A DNA stretch of 39,551 nucleotides from positions 1 through 39,551 of the forward strand of contig JAKITY010000006.1 of the NCBI GenBank assembly GCA_021647835.1, read 5' to 3'. The notes beneath the pieces were generated by a model that had not been told where the DNA came from, did no database searches, and saw only the letters and a program-made list of their open reading frames with translations. Source of the stretch: Flavobacteriaceae bacterium. Lineage in GTDB: Bacteria; Bacteroidota; Bacteroidia; Flavobacteriales; Flavobacteriaceae. A program made the position numbers and the translations under genes. This document shows, piece after piece, positions 16,321 to 25,694 of the stretch. Within the stretch, counting starts at the first letter, position 1. Every line of letters starts with the position of its first letter.

Positions 16321-19300
16321 ATGAGTAACAAAATAAATAAAGAATTTGGTCTTTCATCTTGGGCAATAAACAACAAAACGACCATGTATGTTTTGATTGC
16401 CTTGATATTGTATTTAGGTACTTCTGCATACTTTAGTATGGCAAGAGAAAGTTTTCCTGAAATTAAAGAAACCAAAATATATATTAGTTCTGTTTTTCCA
16501 GGAAATACAGCCGAAGACATTGAAAAACTGATTACAAATCCTATTGAAGACAGGTTAAAAACCGTTAGTAATGTAACTGAAATTACTTCAAATTCTCAAG
16601 AGGATTTCTCAATGGTTATTGTAGAATTTGATGAAAATATTACTGTTGAAGCAGCCAAACAAAAAGTAAAAGATGAACTCGATACAGAAACCTCAAATGA
16701 AGATTGGCCAACTTTTAACAATGCTAAAGTTGAACCAAATGTATTTGATTTAAATATTTCTGAAGAATTCCCGATTCTTAATATCAATGTTTCTGGAGAT
16801 TATCCTGTAGATAAATTAAAAGAATATGCAGAATACCTTCAAGATGAAATTGAAAACCTTCCAGAAATAAAGATAGTTGACATTCGTGGCGCACAAGATA
16901 AAGAGGTAGAAGTTGCAGTTGATATTTTTAAAATGATGGCTGCTAAAGTGAGTTTTGACGATGTTATCAATACTATCAGTAGAGAAAATACAACAATTTC
17001 AGCTGGGAATTTAATCTCAAGTGGACAACGTCGTACTATTCGTATTATTGGCGAAATAGAATCTCCTGACCAGTTAAATAATTTTGTTGTAAAATCTGAA
17101 AACGGACACCCTATTTATATTAGAGATATTGCAAAAGTCACTTTTAAAGACGAAGATAAAACATCTTATGCAAGAGAATTTGGTGCTCCTGTAGTAATGC
17201 TTGACGTAAAAAAACGTTCAGGAAAAAACATGGTTGAAGCTGTTAAAAAAATCTTAAAAATTAAAGATGATGCCATTAAAAATGTGTTTCCACAAGACTT
17301 AATAATTACTGTTGCAAACGATCAGTCTGCAAAAACGGTTGGTCAGGTTGATGATTTGGTAAACAATATCATCTTCGGAATTATTTTGGTAGTTATTGTT
17401 TTAATGTTTTTCCTCGGATTTAAAAATGCACTCTTTGTTGGTTTTGCAATTCCTATGTCAATGTTTATGTCTTTAATGATTTTAAACGCATTAGGATACA
17501 CCATGAATACCATGATTCTTTTCGGATTAATTATGGGTCTTGGTATGCTTGTAGATAACGGAATTGTGGTTGTAGAAAATGCCTATAGGTTGATGGAAGA
17601 AGAAGGTATGAGCAGAATTGAAGCCGCAAAAAAAGGAATTGGAGAAATTGCGTTTCCTATTATTATTTCTACAGTAACAACTGTTGCGGCATTTATTCCT
17701 TTAGGTCTTTGGCCAGGAGTTATGGGACAGTTTATGATTTATTTTCCTATAACATTATCGGTTGTTTTAGGGTCGTCATTGTTTGTTGCCATTTTCTTTA
17801 ACTCTGTGATGGTATCACAATTTATGACAATAGAAGATGAAAATATGCCTCTAAAACGTATCATCATTATTTCTATCACTTTGTTGATTATTGGCTTGTT
17901 AATTTTCTTTTTAGGAAGCGCCTATAAAGCCATAGGAACTATAATGGTCTTTACTGCTATAATGTTGTGGGCTTATAGACTGTTTTTAAGGAAATGGGCA
18001 AACTATTTCCAACGAAAAATATTACCTCGTTGGGAACGTTTTTACGAAAATCTATTACGTGCTTCTCTAAAAGGATGGAGACCTTATGTTATCACATTAG
18101 GTACAATTGCATTATTATTTATTGCTTTTGCTGGTTTTGGATCATCAATTGAAAAGAAGCGAACAAAAGTTGAATTTTTCCCAGATAATACACCAAATCA
18201 AATTATTATATATGTAGAATATCCTCAAGGTACAGATATTGCAAAAACCAATAGAATTACCAAAAATATTGAAGAGCGTGTTTATACAATAATCAACGAA
18301 GAAGTGTATAAAGAAGATGGTTACAATTTTTTAACCGAAAGTGCTGTTTCGCAAGTTGGTGAAGGCTCTGGAAATCCACAAACAGATGCGGGATCTGCTG
18401 ATGCCATGCCACATAGAGCCAAAATTACTGTAACACTACGTGAATTTAAATTCAGGCGTGGTGCTGATAGTAAAGAACTTCAAAAGAAAATCCAAGAAGC
18501 CTTAAAAGATGTATATCCAGGAATCGCTATTTCTGTAGAAAAAGATGCAGTTGGTCCTCCTGTTGGTTATCCTATCAATATAGAATTCGAAGGAAATGAT
18601 TATTCAGAATTGATTAATACTGCCGAAAGAATGCGTGATTTTATCAACTCTAAAAATATTCAAGGTATTGATGAACTAAAAATCGATGTAAGCAAATCAA
18701 AACCATCAATGGAAGTAGTTGTTGATCGAAAAAAAGCAGGAAAATTGGGTGTAACAGCAGGTCAAGTTGGTCAGCAATTACGTAATTCTATTTTTGGTGC
18801 TAAAGCAGGAATTTATAAAGAAGATGGTGATGATTATGATATTTATATTCGTTTTAACAAAGAAGATAGGTATAGTACAAGTGCGCTTTTTAATCAAAAA
18901 ATAACATTTAGAGATCCAGCATCAGGAAAAATCAAGGAAGTGCCTGTATCTTCTGTAACTACGCAAAAGAATACATCTGGATTTAGTTCTATAAAACACA
19001 AACAGACTAAACGTATTGTAACTGTTTATTCTGCGCTTTCTCCTGGGTTTGTTGATGCTAAAATTATTGTAGATCAAATTCAAAACGAGATGCATTCATT
19101 TACTGAAAAACCAAAGGATGTTAAAATCGATTATACAGGACAAATTGAAGAGCAAGACAAACAAATGAAATTTTTAATGGGAGCATTTTTTACAGGATTG
19201 GGCTTGATTTTCTTTATTTTGATTTTCCAGTTTAATTCTGTTTCAAAACCTGCAATTATTATGCTTGCTATCTTTTTGAGTTTAATTGGTGTATTTGGAG

Positions 19301-19797
19301 GGCTTATCATTACAGGTAATTCTTTTGTAATTATGATGTCTATGATGGGAATTATTTCGCTCGCAGGAATTGTGGTAAATAATGGTGTTGTACTCTTAGA
19401 TTACACACAATTATTAATAGATAGAAAAAAAGATGAACAGAATTTAGAAAAAGATGAATATGTTGATAAAGGAATACTTCTCGAAGCTATAGTAAAAGGA
19501 GGGAAAGCACGTTTACGCCCTGTATTGTTAACTGCAATTACAACTATTCTTGGTTTAATTCCGTTAGCTACAGGATTAAACATTAACTTTTTTACACTTG
19601 CAAGTGATTTTAATGCCAATATATATGTTGGAGGAGACAATGTTATTTTTTGGGGACCTTTAGCAGAAACTGTTATATATGGATTATTTGTAGCAACTTT
19701 TTTAACTCTAATTATAGTCCCTATTTTATTTTTCTTAGTTACAAGTTTTAAAATGTGGTTGCGAAATAAAACAACTCAAAAAACAATTACAGTGTAG
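16321..19797 (+). CDS. RND multidrug efflux permease (AcrB family)
   Basis: 1158-residue inner-membrane proton antiporter. TM1 is at about residues 24-42. TM2-TM6 begin at about 350, with the proton-relay motif GLGMLVDNGIVVVENA in TM4. The second half repeats the pattern, with MGIISLAGIVVNNGVVLLDY in the TM10 region. It is longer than AcrB (1049). Part of the excess is an additional hydrophobic pair (about 518-533 and 540-552) between TM6 and TM7, where AcrB has only an amphipathic helix. Last gene of the operon; a terminator follows. The substrate is unknown. Confidence 0.95.
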   Translation: MSNKINKEFGLSSWAINNKTTMYVLIALILYLGTSAYFSMARESFPEIKETKIYISSVFPGNTAEDIEKLITNPIEDRLKTVSNVTEITSNSQEDFSMVIVEFDENITVEAAKQKVKDELDTETSNEDWPTFNNAKVEPNVFDLNISEEFPILNINVSGDYPVDKLKEYAEYLQDEIENLPEIKIVDIRGAQDKEVEVAVDIFKMMAAKVSFDDVINTISRENTTISAGNLISSGQRRTIRIIGEIESPDQLNNFVVKSENGHPIYIRDIAKVTFKDEDKTSYAREFGAPVVMLDVKKRSGKNMVEAVKKILKIKDDAIKNVFPQDLIITVANDQSAKTVGQVDDLVNNIIFGIILVVIVLMFFLGFKNALFVGFAIPMSMFMSLMILNALGYTMNTMILFGLIMGLGMLVDNGIVVVENAYRLMEEEGMSRIEAAKKGIGEIAFPIIISTVTTVAAFIPLGLWPGVMGQFMIYFPITLSVVLGSSLFVAIFFNSVMVSQFMTIEDENMPLKRIIIISITLLIIGLLIFFLGSAYKAIGTIMVFTAIMLWAYRLFLRKWANYFQRKILPRWERFYENLLRASLKGWRPYVITLGTIALLFIAFAGFGSSIEKKRTKVEFFPDNTPNQIIIYVEYPQGTDIAKTNRITKNIEERVYTIINEEVYKEDGYNFLTESAVSQVGEGSGNPQTDAGSADAMPHRAKITVTLREFKFRRGADSKELQKKIQEALKDVYPGIAISVEKDAVGPPVGYPINIEFEGNDYSELINTAERMRDFINSKNIQGIDELKIDVSKSKPSMEVVVDRKKAGKLGVTAGQVGQQLRNSIFGAKAGIYKEDGDDYDIYIRFNKEDRYSTSALFNQKITFRDPASGKIKEVPVSSVTTQKNTSGFSSIKHKQTKRIVTVYSALSPGFVDAKIIVDQIQNEMHSFTEKPKDVKIDYTGQIEEQDKQMKFLMGAFFTGLGLIFFILIFQFNSVSKPAIIMLAIFLSLIGVFGGLIITGNSFVIMMSMMGIISLAGIVVNNGVVLLDYTQLLIDRKKDEQNLEKDEYVDKGILLEAIVKGGKARLRPVLLTAITTILGLIPLATGLNINFFTLASDFNANIYVGGDNVIFWGPLAETVIYGLFVATFLTLIIVPILFFLVTSFKMWLRNKTTQKTITV

Positions 19798-19820
19798 TAG
19801 TTATCAATATTGTTTTTATA

Positions 19821-19850
19821 ATCCGAAGTTTTTACTTCGGATTTTTTTTT
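19821..19850 (+). terminator. Efflux operon terminator
   Basis: Stem ATCCGAAGT / ACTTCGGAT with a TTTT loop and eight or more Ts after it, 23 bases past the RND stop codon. Confidence 0.9.
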
Positions 19851-19864
19851 CATTAATATTAAAG

Positions 19865-19872
19865 TTACTTTG
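19865..19872 (+). promoter_or_regulatory. -7-like element TTACTTTG immediately before recX
   Basis: One mismatch to TAnnTTTG, with only five bases to the recX ATG. Transcription would start at or near the A of the ATG. Confidence 0.45.
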
Positions 19873-19877
19873 CAATA

Positions 19878-20351
19878 ATGAATCCTCAAAAATCATATAC
19901 AGTTGAAGAAGCAAAACGTGCATTGGAACGCTATTGTGTATATCAAGATAGATGTCATAAGGAAATCATCTCTAAATTGTATGATTACAGAATGATTCCT
20001 GAAACTCATGACATTATTATTGTACATCTTATCGAACACAACTTTTTAAACGAAGAACGTTTTGCTAAAAGTTACGCAAGAGGTAAATTCAGAATAAAAA
20101 AATGGGGGAAATCACGTATTGTTCGTGAGTTGAAATTCAGAGATATATCTGCTTATAATATCAAAACAGCATTAAAAGAAATAGGTAACAAAGAGTACAT
20201 CAAAACCTTTAACGAACTTGCTCAAAAACGATTTGATGCAATCAAAGAAACAAACAAACAAAAAAAGAGAAAGAAGTTAGCCGATTATTTACTATATAGA
20301 GGTTGGGAATCAAATTTAATTTATAGTAAAATCAATGAATTGGTTAAATGA
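19878..20351 (+). CDS. recX: Regulatory protein RecX
   Basis: 157-residue RecX, which binds RecA filaments and limits their activity in the cytoplasm. It is built from three-helix repeats. ALERYCVYQDRCHKEIISKL forms the first, NFLNEERFAKSYARGKFRIK the family's best-conserved second, and LADYLLYRGWESNLIYSKI the last. recA is not in the window. It is monocistronic between the efflux terminator and a weak terminator shared with the convergent M13 peptidase. Confidence 0.92.
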   Translation: MNPQKSYTVEEAKRALERYCVYQDRCHKEIISKLYDYRMIPETHDIIIVHLIEHNFLNEERFAKSYARGKFRIKKWGKSRIVRELKFRDISAYNIKTALKEIGNKEYIKTFNELAQKRFDAIKETNKQKKRKKLADYLLYRGWESNLIYSKINELVK

Positions 20352-20366
20352 AAAGTTAAAAAAATA

Positions 20367-20392
20367 AAGGCTTCACTTTGAGTGAAACCCTT
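20367..20392. terminator. Probable shared terminator between recX and the M13 peptidase
   Basis: Stem AAGG-TTCACT / AGTGAA-CCTT with small internal mismatches, between convergent stop codons. T runs are short on both sides. Confidence 0.5.
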
Positions 20393-20421
20393 ATATCATT
20401 TATTAATCTATCAAAAATAGA

Positions 20422-22506
20422 TTACCAAATTCTTACTCTATCTTTTGGCGAAATATACATTGCATCACCTTCTTTTATATCAAATGCTGCATAAAAAGCA
20501 TCTACATTTTGAAGAGGCATTACTGCTCTATACATTCCTGGAGCGTGCGTATTCGTTTTTATTTGATTTCTCAAAGCATCATCTCTATATTTCGTTCTCC
20601 AGATTGTTCCCCAAGACATAAAGAAACGTTGTTCGGGTGAAAACCCATCAATATCTTCAGGTCTTCCGCTATCGTTCATTGCTATTTGTAATCCATCATA
20701 AGCAGCACTTACGCCTCCTAAATCTCCAATATTTTCACCTAAAGTAAACTTTCCGTTTAGGTATGTTTCAGGAAGCGCTTCAACTGCACTATACTGATCT
20801 TCAAGTTGCTTCCCTAAAGCAGAAAACTTTGTTAAATCTTCATCTGTCCACCAATTATTAAGGTTTCCATCTGCATCGTATCTTGAACCAGAATCATCAA
20901 AACAATGAGAAATTTCATGACCAATAACTGCTCCAATGCCACCATAATTTACAGCGTCATCTGCTTGATAATTATAAAAAGGTGGTTGCAAGATTGCTGC
21001 TGGAAATACGATTTCGTTATATGGAGGCATAAAATATGCATTCACAACTTGTGGAGCCATCATCCATTCACTTTTATCAACTTCTTTTCCTAACTTTGCT
21101 AAACCTTCTTTAAAATTCCATTTCTTTAAGTTTAATGTATTGTCAAAATAAGATCCTCCATTTTTAACACTTGTAGATTCTAATGCTGAGTAATCTTTCC
21201 ACTTATCTGGATATGCAATTTTTACAGTCATTTTATTTAACTTCTCCTTTGCCTTTTCCTTAGTTTCAGGAGTCATCCAATCTAAATTGTTAATTCTATT
21301 TTCAAAAGCCAGCATTACGTTTTTAATCATTTTTGCGGCTTTTTCCTTTGCTTCTGGCGGAAATTTCTTATCAACATATAATTTACCAAGAGCCTCTCCA
21401 ATAGTACCATTTAAAGTTCCTAAAGCTCTTTCTTCTCTATCACGCATCGCTTTTGCGCCTCTCAAATCTCTTCCGTAAAATTCCCAATTTACTCTATCTA
21501 ATTCTGTTGTCAATTGTCCTGCTGCACCATCAATCAATGACCAACGTAAATAGTTTTTCCAGTCTTCTACATTGTTTTCTTTTAAGATTTTATCCAACGC
21601 AACAAAATATGCTGGATCCGTTACAATTACTGTATCTAAACTTGATGCTCCAAGACCATCAAAATATGCTTTCCAATCAATTGAAGGTGTCATTTTATTT
21701 AAATCTGCAATTGATTTTGGGTTAAAACGTTTACGAGCATCTCTTCTATCTTCCTTTGTCATTCTTGGCGCTGCCATACGAGTTTCAAATGCTAAAATAT
21801 TATCCGAATTTACTTTTGCTTGCTCGTCAGTATCTCCTAAATGTTTCATCATACGAGCAATATGAGAACGGTACTTTTCTCTTTTTGCTTTGGTATCATC
21901 ATCCATATCTACATAATAATCTCTTGACAATCCAAGAGTTCCTCCTCCTAAATATCCAGCATTTATATTACTGTTTTTTGGATGTGAACCAACACCAACA
22001 CCAAAAAAACCTGCACCTCCATAAGGTTCCATTTCAATTAATAATTTTTGTAAATCATCAATATTTTGGATTTTGTTAATTTTTGCTAAATATGGTTTCA
22101 AAGGGTTTATTCCTTGTTTATCTCTCGCAACTGTATCCATGATAGACTCAAAAAGATTTACTGCTTTTTGTTGATCTGTCATTGTTTTTACATTTGCAGC
22201 ATCTTTTAATGTAGATTCTCCATTTGCAATTGCTTCTTTTAAAATTGCCAATGCATCTGCATCTGTTTTCTTACGTAATTCATCAAAACTTGACCATCTT
22301 GTTCTGTCTGACGGTATTTCAGTGTTTTTTAACCAATTACCATTAACGTATTTAAAGAAGTTATCACTTGGTTTTACGTTAAGGTCCATTTTTGTTACAT
22401 CGATTCCTGGAGTTTTTGGTGCCTCATCTTTTTTACAAGAATTTAAGGTAACACCAACTGCTATTACAATTGTTAGCAGTCCTACTTTCATATAGTTTGT
22501 TTTCAT
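20422..22506 (-). CDS. M13-family metallopeptidase lipoprotein (PepO/neprilysin type)
   Basis: 694-residue zinc endopeptidase. The signal ends in lipobox LNSCKK, so it is lipid-anchored. An M13 N-terminal lobe starts with PSDNFFKYVNGNWLK. The catalytic zinc motif HEISH is near residue 530, and the third zinc ligand sits in GENIGDLGG near 590. The NAYFMPPYNEIVFPAAILQPP stretch is diagnostic of the family, and the C-terminus ends in a short Trp motif (VRIW). Bacterial M13 enzymes cleave short peptides. It is transcribed alone; the 179 bases upstream (22507-22685) contain no other gene. Confidence 0.95.
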   Translation of the reverse strand: MKTNYMKVGLLTIVIAVGVTLNSCKKDEAPKTPGIDVTKMDLNVKPSDNFFKYVNGNWLKNTEIPSDRTRWSSFDELRKKTDADALAILKEAIANGESTLKDAANVKTMTDQQKAVNLFESIMDTVARDKQGINPLKPYLAKINKIQNIDDLQKLLIEMEPYGGAGFFGVGVGSHPKNSNINAGYLGGGTLGLSRDYYVDMDDDTKAKREKYRSHIARMMKHLGDTDEQAKVNSDNILAFETRMAAPRMTKEDRRDARKRFNPKSIADLNKMTPSIDWKAYFDGLGASSLDTVIVTDPAYFVALDKILKENNVEDWKNYLRWSLIDGAAGQLTTELDRVNWEFYGRDLRGAKAMRDREERALGTLNGTIGEALGKLYVDKKFPPEAKEKAAKMIKNVMLAFENRINNLDWMTPETKEKAKEKLNKMTVKIAYPDKWKDYSALESTSVKNGGSYFDNTLNLKKWNFKEGLAKLGKEVDKSEWMMAPQVVNAYFMPPYNEIVFPAAILQPPFYNYQADDAVNYGGIGAVIGHEISHCFDDSGSRYDADGNLNNWWTDEDLTKFSALGKQLEDQYSAVEALPETYLNGKFTLGENIGDLGGVSAAYDGLQIAMNDSGRPEDIDGFSPEQRFFMSWGTIWRTKYRDDALRNQIKTNTHAPGMYRAVMPLQNVDAFYAAFDIKEGDAMYISPKDRVRIW

Positions 22507-22685
22507 GTGTTTGTTTTATTGTTTTTAAATGTCACATGTGTTCGCTATTAATCATCCTTTTTGTGATAAAGCTAATAACATGCTCGGCTCGTCTGATTAA
22601 AATTTAGTTTTATTTTTTTGCTAATTTAACCTAAATCTATGCTTGTTAATGGTTTGAAAACGTTTATTAACATTTATTTAAGAGT

Positions 22686-23330
22686 TTATTCCTTTTTAAA
22701 ATTTCTCTTTTTCAATGGCATTAATTTCTTTGGTTTTTCAAATTTTCCTTTTTTGAAAACTTTAATTTCTTTCTTCTTTGATGGCGTTTTAATTTCTGAT
22801 ATTTCTATTGGTTCAGAAACAATATCTAATTCTTGTTCATACTCTTCAATCTTATAAATAACATTGATTTTTTCATTTACTGCCGAAAAAGCATCTAAAA
22901 TACTCGTAACTTCAGCCATTACTTCTTCTTCTGAAATACTTAGAATTGTTGACATATCATCCAATCGTAACGCATGATTACGTAACACATTAAATCTGAT
23001 TTTTATATCAGGACGATCTAATTTAGCAACTTCAATAGTGTCAGAAGCATTCTCAACCAATTCTGCTAATTCCATAGCGTTTAACAAAGCTTGACTCATA
23101 GTTGTCTTATTATATCCATTAATTTTAGATTGTATCATCTGATACTCCAACCAAGTTTCTGTTGCTTGTCTTGCTTTTGGTGATAACGTGATTCCGATAC
23201 TACTCACATTCACATCTTGCTGCTCAAGACTATCAGTAGAATCGTTGGTAATTTTAACATCTTTTTTGTCTGGTTTACAAGAAACCATCAAAAGCAATAC
23301 TAATAATATGTAAACTATCTGTCTATTCAT
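22686..23330 (-). CDS. Conserved lipoprotein of unknown function
   Basis: 214-residue exported protein. MNRQIVYILLVLLLMVSCK is a lipoprotein signal with Cys at residue 18. The central helical region includes SEEEVMAEVTSILDAFSAVN, and the C-terminus is very Lys-rich (KKKEIKVFKKGKFEKPKKL). I placed the start at the ATG at 23330 because the longer frame (to 23414) would bury the signal peptide. It is divergent from the gene at 23433. I do not recognise the family. The basic tail could contact a polyanion or the membrane, which is a guess. Confidence 0.85.
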   Translation of the reverse strand: MNRQIVYILLVLLLMVSCKPDKKDVKITNDSTDSLEQQDVNVSSIGITLSPKARQATETWLEYQMIQSKINGYNKTTMSQALLNAMELAELVENASDTIEVAKLDRPDIKIRFNVLRNHALRLDDMSTILSISEEEVMAEVTSILDAFSAVNEKINVIYKIEEYEQELDIVSEPIEISEIKTPSKKKEIKVFKKGKFEKPKKLMPLKKRNFKKE

Positions 23331-23398
23331 CTTTTTTTTGAAGATTGTAAAAATAGCAATTATTCTATTCTTACTAAAAGTTTTAACAATTGTTTCTC

Positions 23399-23406
23399 TA
23401 CTTTTG
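23399..23406 (+). promoter_or_regulatory. -7 element TACTTTTG
   Basis: Perfect TAnnTTTG, 26 bases before the ATG at 23433 in the divergent gap. The -33 box is weak. Confidence 0.55.
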
Positions 23407-23432
23407 CGACACATAAATAATCACTACTAAAT

Positions 23433-23915
23433 ATGTTTGTTGACTTTACTAAACTTCCCAATGATTCTAAAATTTGGATTTACCAATCGAGTAGAAAGTT
23501 TTATCCAAAAGAAATCATAGAAATCATTCAAAAAATAGAGAGCTTTTTAACTTCTTGGAATGATGATGGTGCTGAAATTATTGCATCTTATCAATTAAAA
23601 TACGACCGTTTTATCATCATTGCTGCTGACCAAACTTTAGAACACATTTCTGTGAATGCTATTGACGAATCTGTTCTATTTATTTTAGATTTACAAACAA
23701 TTTATGAAGTAGAACTTCTTGACAAGTTAAATGTGTCTTTCAAACAAGGTGAATATGTACAGTATAAAGACTTAAAAGAGTTTAAAAAATTGGTAAAAAA
23801 GAAAGCCGTTTCTGCCAAAACTATTGTTTTTGATAACCTAATCAACACAAAACAAGAATTGGAAGACAATTGGGAAATACCAATTACTGAGAGTTGGCAC
23901 AATCGGTTTTTGTAA
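23433..23915 (+). CDS. Conserved cytoplasmic protein, often mislabelled ABC transporter ATPase
   Basis: 160-residue soluble protein without a signal, membrane helix, Walker A, Walker B or ABC signature. The frame starts MFVDFTKLPNDSKIWIYQS and ends with a conserved-looking ESWHNRFL. I recall near-identical flavobacterial proteins carrying the name ABC transporter ATPase, which this sequence cannot support. It has its own promoter, opposite the lipoprotein gene. Function unknown. Confidence 0.85.
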   Translation: MFVDFTKLPNDSKIWIYQSSRKFYPKEIIEIIQKIESFLTSWNDDGAEIIASYQLKYDRFIIIAADQTLEHISVNAIDESVLFILDLQTIYEVELLDKLNVSFKQGEYVQYKDLKEFKKLVKKKAVSAKTIVFDNLINTKQELEDNWEIPITESWHNRFL

Positions 23916-24014
23916 ATATTCCCTGAAAATTAATTTAGTTTGTTTCTTGATGTGAAAAACGTTATCTTCGCTTTTGAACGATAAAATCAATTGAAAGTGA
24001 ATTTATATTAACCG

Positions 24015-24856
24015 TTGGCAGTTATTACAAAACAGAGCCCAAAATAATGAAATCAGAACAAAATTATATAGAAATAAATAAGCAATCTTGGAACAAAAGG
24101 ACTGCTTCACACCTTAAGTCAGATTTTTATGATGTTGCAGGGTTTTTGAATGGAAAATCTTCACTAAATGAAATTGAATTAAATTTACTTGGTGATGTTA
24201 AAGGAAAAAGTATTTTACATTTACAATGCCATTTTGGACAAGACACAATTTCATTAGGTAGATTAGAAGCAAATGTAACGGGAATCGATTTGTCCGACAA
24301 AGCGATTGAAAGTGCTAATAACCTTTCGGAAAAAGCAACTATTGAAGCAACATTTATATGTTGTAATATTTATGATTTACCCAATCATTTAGATGAACAA
24401 TTCGATATTGTATTCACAAGTTACGGAACAATTAGTTGGTTACCTGATATTGATAAATGGGCGAAAATTGTTGCTAAATATTTGAAACCAGATGGCAAAT
24501 TTGTTTTTGCAGAATTTCATCCAGTAGTTTGGATGTTTGATGATGATTTTAACAAAATTAAATATAAGCATTCTAATTCTGAAGCAATTATAGAAACTGA
24601 AAGTGGAACATATGCAGATAAGGAAGCCGAAATCAACCTAGAATGCATATCTTGGAACCACGGAATTGGAGAAGTTGTCAATAGTCTTATAAAAAATGGT
24701 ATTGAAATTAATTCACTAAAGGAATACGATTATTCACCTTATGATTGTTTTAATGGAACTATTGAATTTGAACCAAAAAAATATCGAATAAAGAAAATGG
24801 GGAATAAAATCCCAATGATCTATTCAATCGTTGGGAAAAAGAAAAACAACTGCTAA
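24015..24856. repeat. 12-bp imperfect inverted repeats flanking the methyltransferase
   Basis: TTGGCAGTTATT (24015-24026) and AACAACTGCTAA (24845-24856) are inverted copies at 10 of 12 positions. They frame the methyltransferase gene tightly; the right copy includes its stop codon. The left one sits in a CCGTTGGCAG context that I recall as frequent in front of lone acquired genes in Bacteroidota. They may mark a mobile single-gene cassette. Confidence 0.45.
24047..24856 (+). CDS. Class I SAM-dependent methyltransferase
   Basis: 269-residue Rossmann-fold methyltransferase. Motif I is ILHLQCHFGQDTISL at about residues 62-76, with the acidic end of strand 2 in VTGIDLSDKAIE (about 85-96). The substrate pocket follows FDIVFTSYGTISWL. 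HLQCHFGQDT in place of the common GCGxG loop is typical of one methyltransferase_11/25 subgroup. No partner gene hints at a substrate. It is flanked by AT-rich non-coding DNA (23916-24046 and 24857-24979) and short inverted repeats, so horizontal acquisition is possible. Confidence 0.88.
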   Translation: MKSEQNYIEINKQSWNKRTASHLKSDFYDVAGFLNGKSSLNEIELNLLGDVKGKSILHLQCHFGQDTISLGRLEANVTGIDLSDKAIESANNLSEKATIEATFICCNIYDLPNHLDEQFDIVFTSYGTISWLPDIDKWAKIVAKYLKPDGKFVFAEFHPVVWMFDDDFNKIKYKHSNSEAIIETESGTYADKEAEINLECISWNHGIGEVVNSLIKNGIEINSLKEYDYSPYDCFNGTIEFEPKKYRIKKMGNKIPMIYSIVGKKKNNC

Positions 24857-24979
24857 TAAAAAATATATGTAATTGCGGTTTTTGTGCTAACTTCAAAGTT
24901 TGTATCTTTTAATCAAGTTTAATTGATAAACCCAAAATTAAGTGCCTTGAAATCCGCAACTACGCATACCAAAAGTGAA

Positions 24980-25678
24980 CTACCCCAACTCTTCAATAAA
25001 ACCTTCAACACTTTGGGCTTCATTAACCAAAAAATTACCAATCTTCGTTCTTCTGAGTGTAGATAAATATGCTCCAGAATTTAATGCTTTTCCAAAATCA
25101 AAAGCCAAAGAGCGAATGTATGTTCCTTTACTACACACAACTCTAAAATCTATATTTGGCAAGTCAATATTGGTGATTTCAAAAGTCGAAATTGTGATTT
25201 TTCGCGTTTTTATTTCTACCGTTTCTCCTGCTCTTGCAATCTCATACAGTTTCTTTCCATCTTTTTTAATTGCCGAGAAAATTGGTGGTTTTTGATCTAT
25301 TGTTCCAATAAATTGTTGTGTAGTTTTGTGTATCAAATCATCAGTAAGATGGTCGATTAGAAAAGTTTCGTTGATTTCAGTTTCAAGGTCATAACTTGGT
25401 GTTGTTTCGCCAACAGTTATGGTTCCTGTATATTCTTTTTCTTGCGCTTGGTATGTGTCAATTTTCTTGGTAAATTTTCCTGTGCATAAAATCAACAAAC
25501 CTGTTGCTAAAGGATCAAGCGTTCCTGCGTGACCAACTTTTATTTTCTTGATATTGAATTTTTGACGTATTTCCCAACGTAATTTATTCACTACTTGAAA
25601 AGACGTCCAATTTAATGGCTTATCAATCAATAAAACTTGTCCGTTTTGAAAATTTTCGAGTGTTTTTAGACTCTTCAC
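24980..25678 (-). CDS. truB: tRNA pseudouridine-55 synthase
   Basis: 232-residue TruB, which makes pseudouridine 55 in the T-loop of tRNAs. The catalytic aspartate is Asp55 in GHAGTLDPLATGLL. The preceding LLIDKPLNWTSFQVVNKLR and the later KGTYIRSLAFDFG are family hallmarks. The C-terminal PUA extension of E. coli TruB is missing, as in other short forms. The start appears to be GTG at 25678, 16 bases after uppP. It closes the ftsX-DUF3098-uppP-truB operon. Confidence 0.94.
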   Translation of the reverse strand: MKSLKTLENFQNGQVLLIDKPLNWTSFQVVNKLRWEIRQKFNIKKIKVGHAGTLDPLATGLLILCTGKFTKKIDTYQAQEKEYTGTITVGETTPSYDLETEINETFLIDHLTDDLIHKTTQQFIGTIDQKPPIFSAIKKDGKKLYEIARAGETVEIKTRKITISTFEITNIDLPNIDFRVVCSKGTYIRSLAFDFGKALNSGAYLSTLRRTKIGNFLVNEAQSVEGFIEELG

Positions 25679-25694
25679 GTTGTTCAGAATAATA

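Noticed and set aside
21453-22079. Several plus-strand frames inside the M13 peptidase gene
   Set aside because: All are antisense to a gene with complete M13 motifs and have no promoter or family resemblance.
22507-22685. Possible small gene or RNA upstream of the M13 peptidase
   Set aside because: Only AT-rich sequence with weak, short pairings and no start/stop frame of note.
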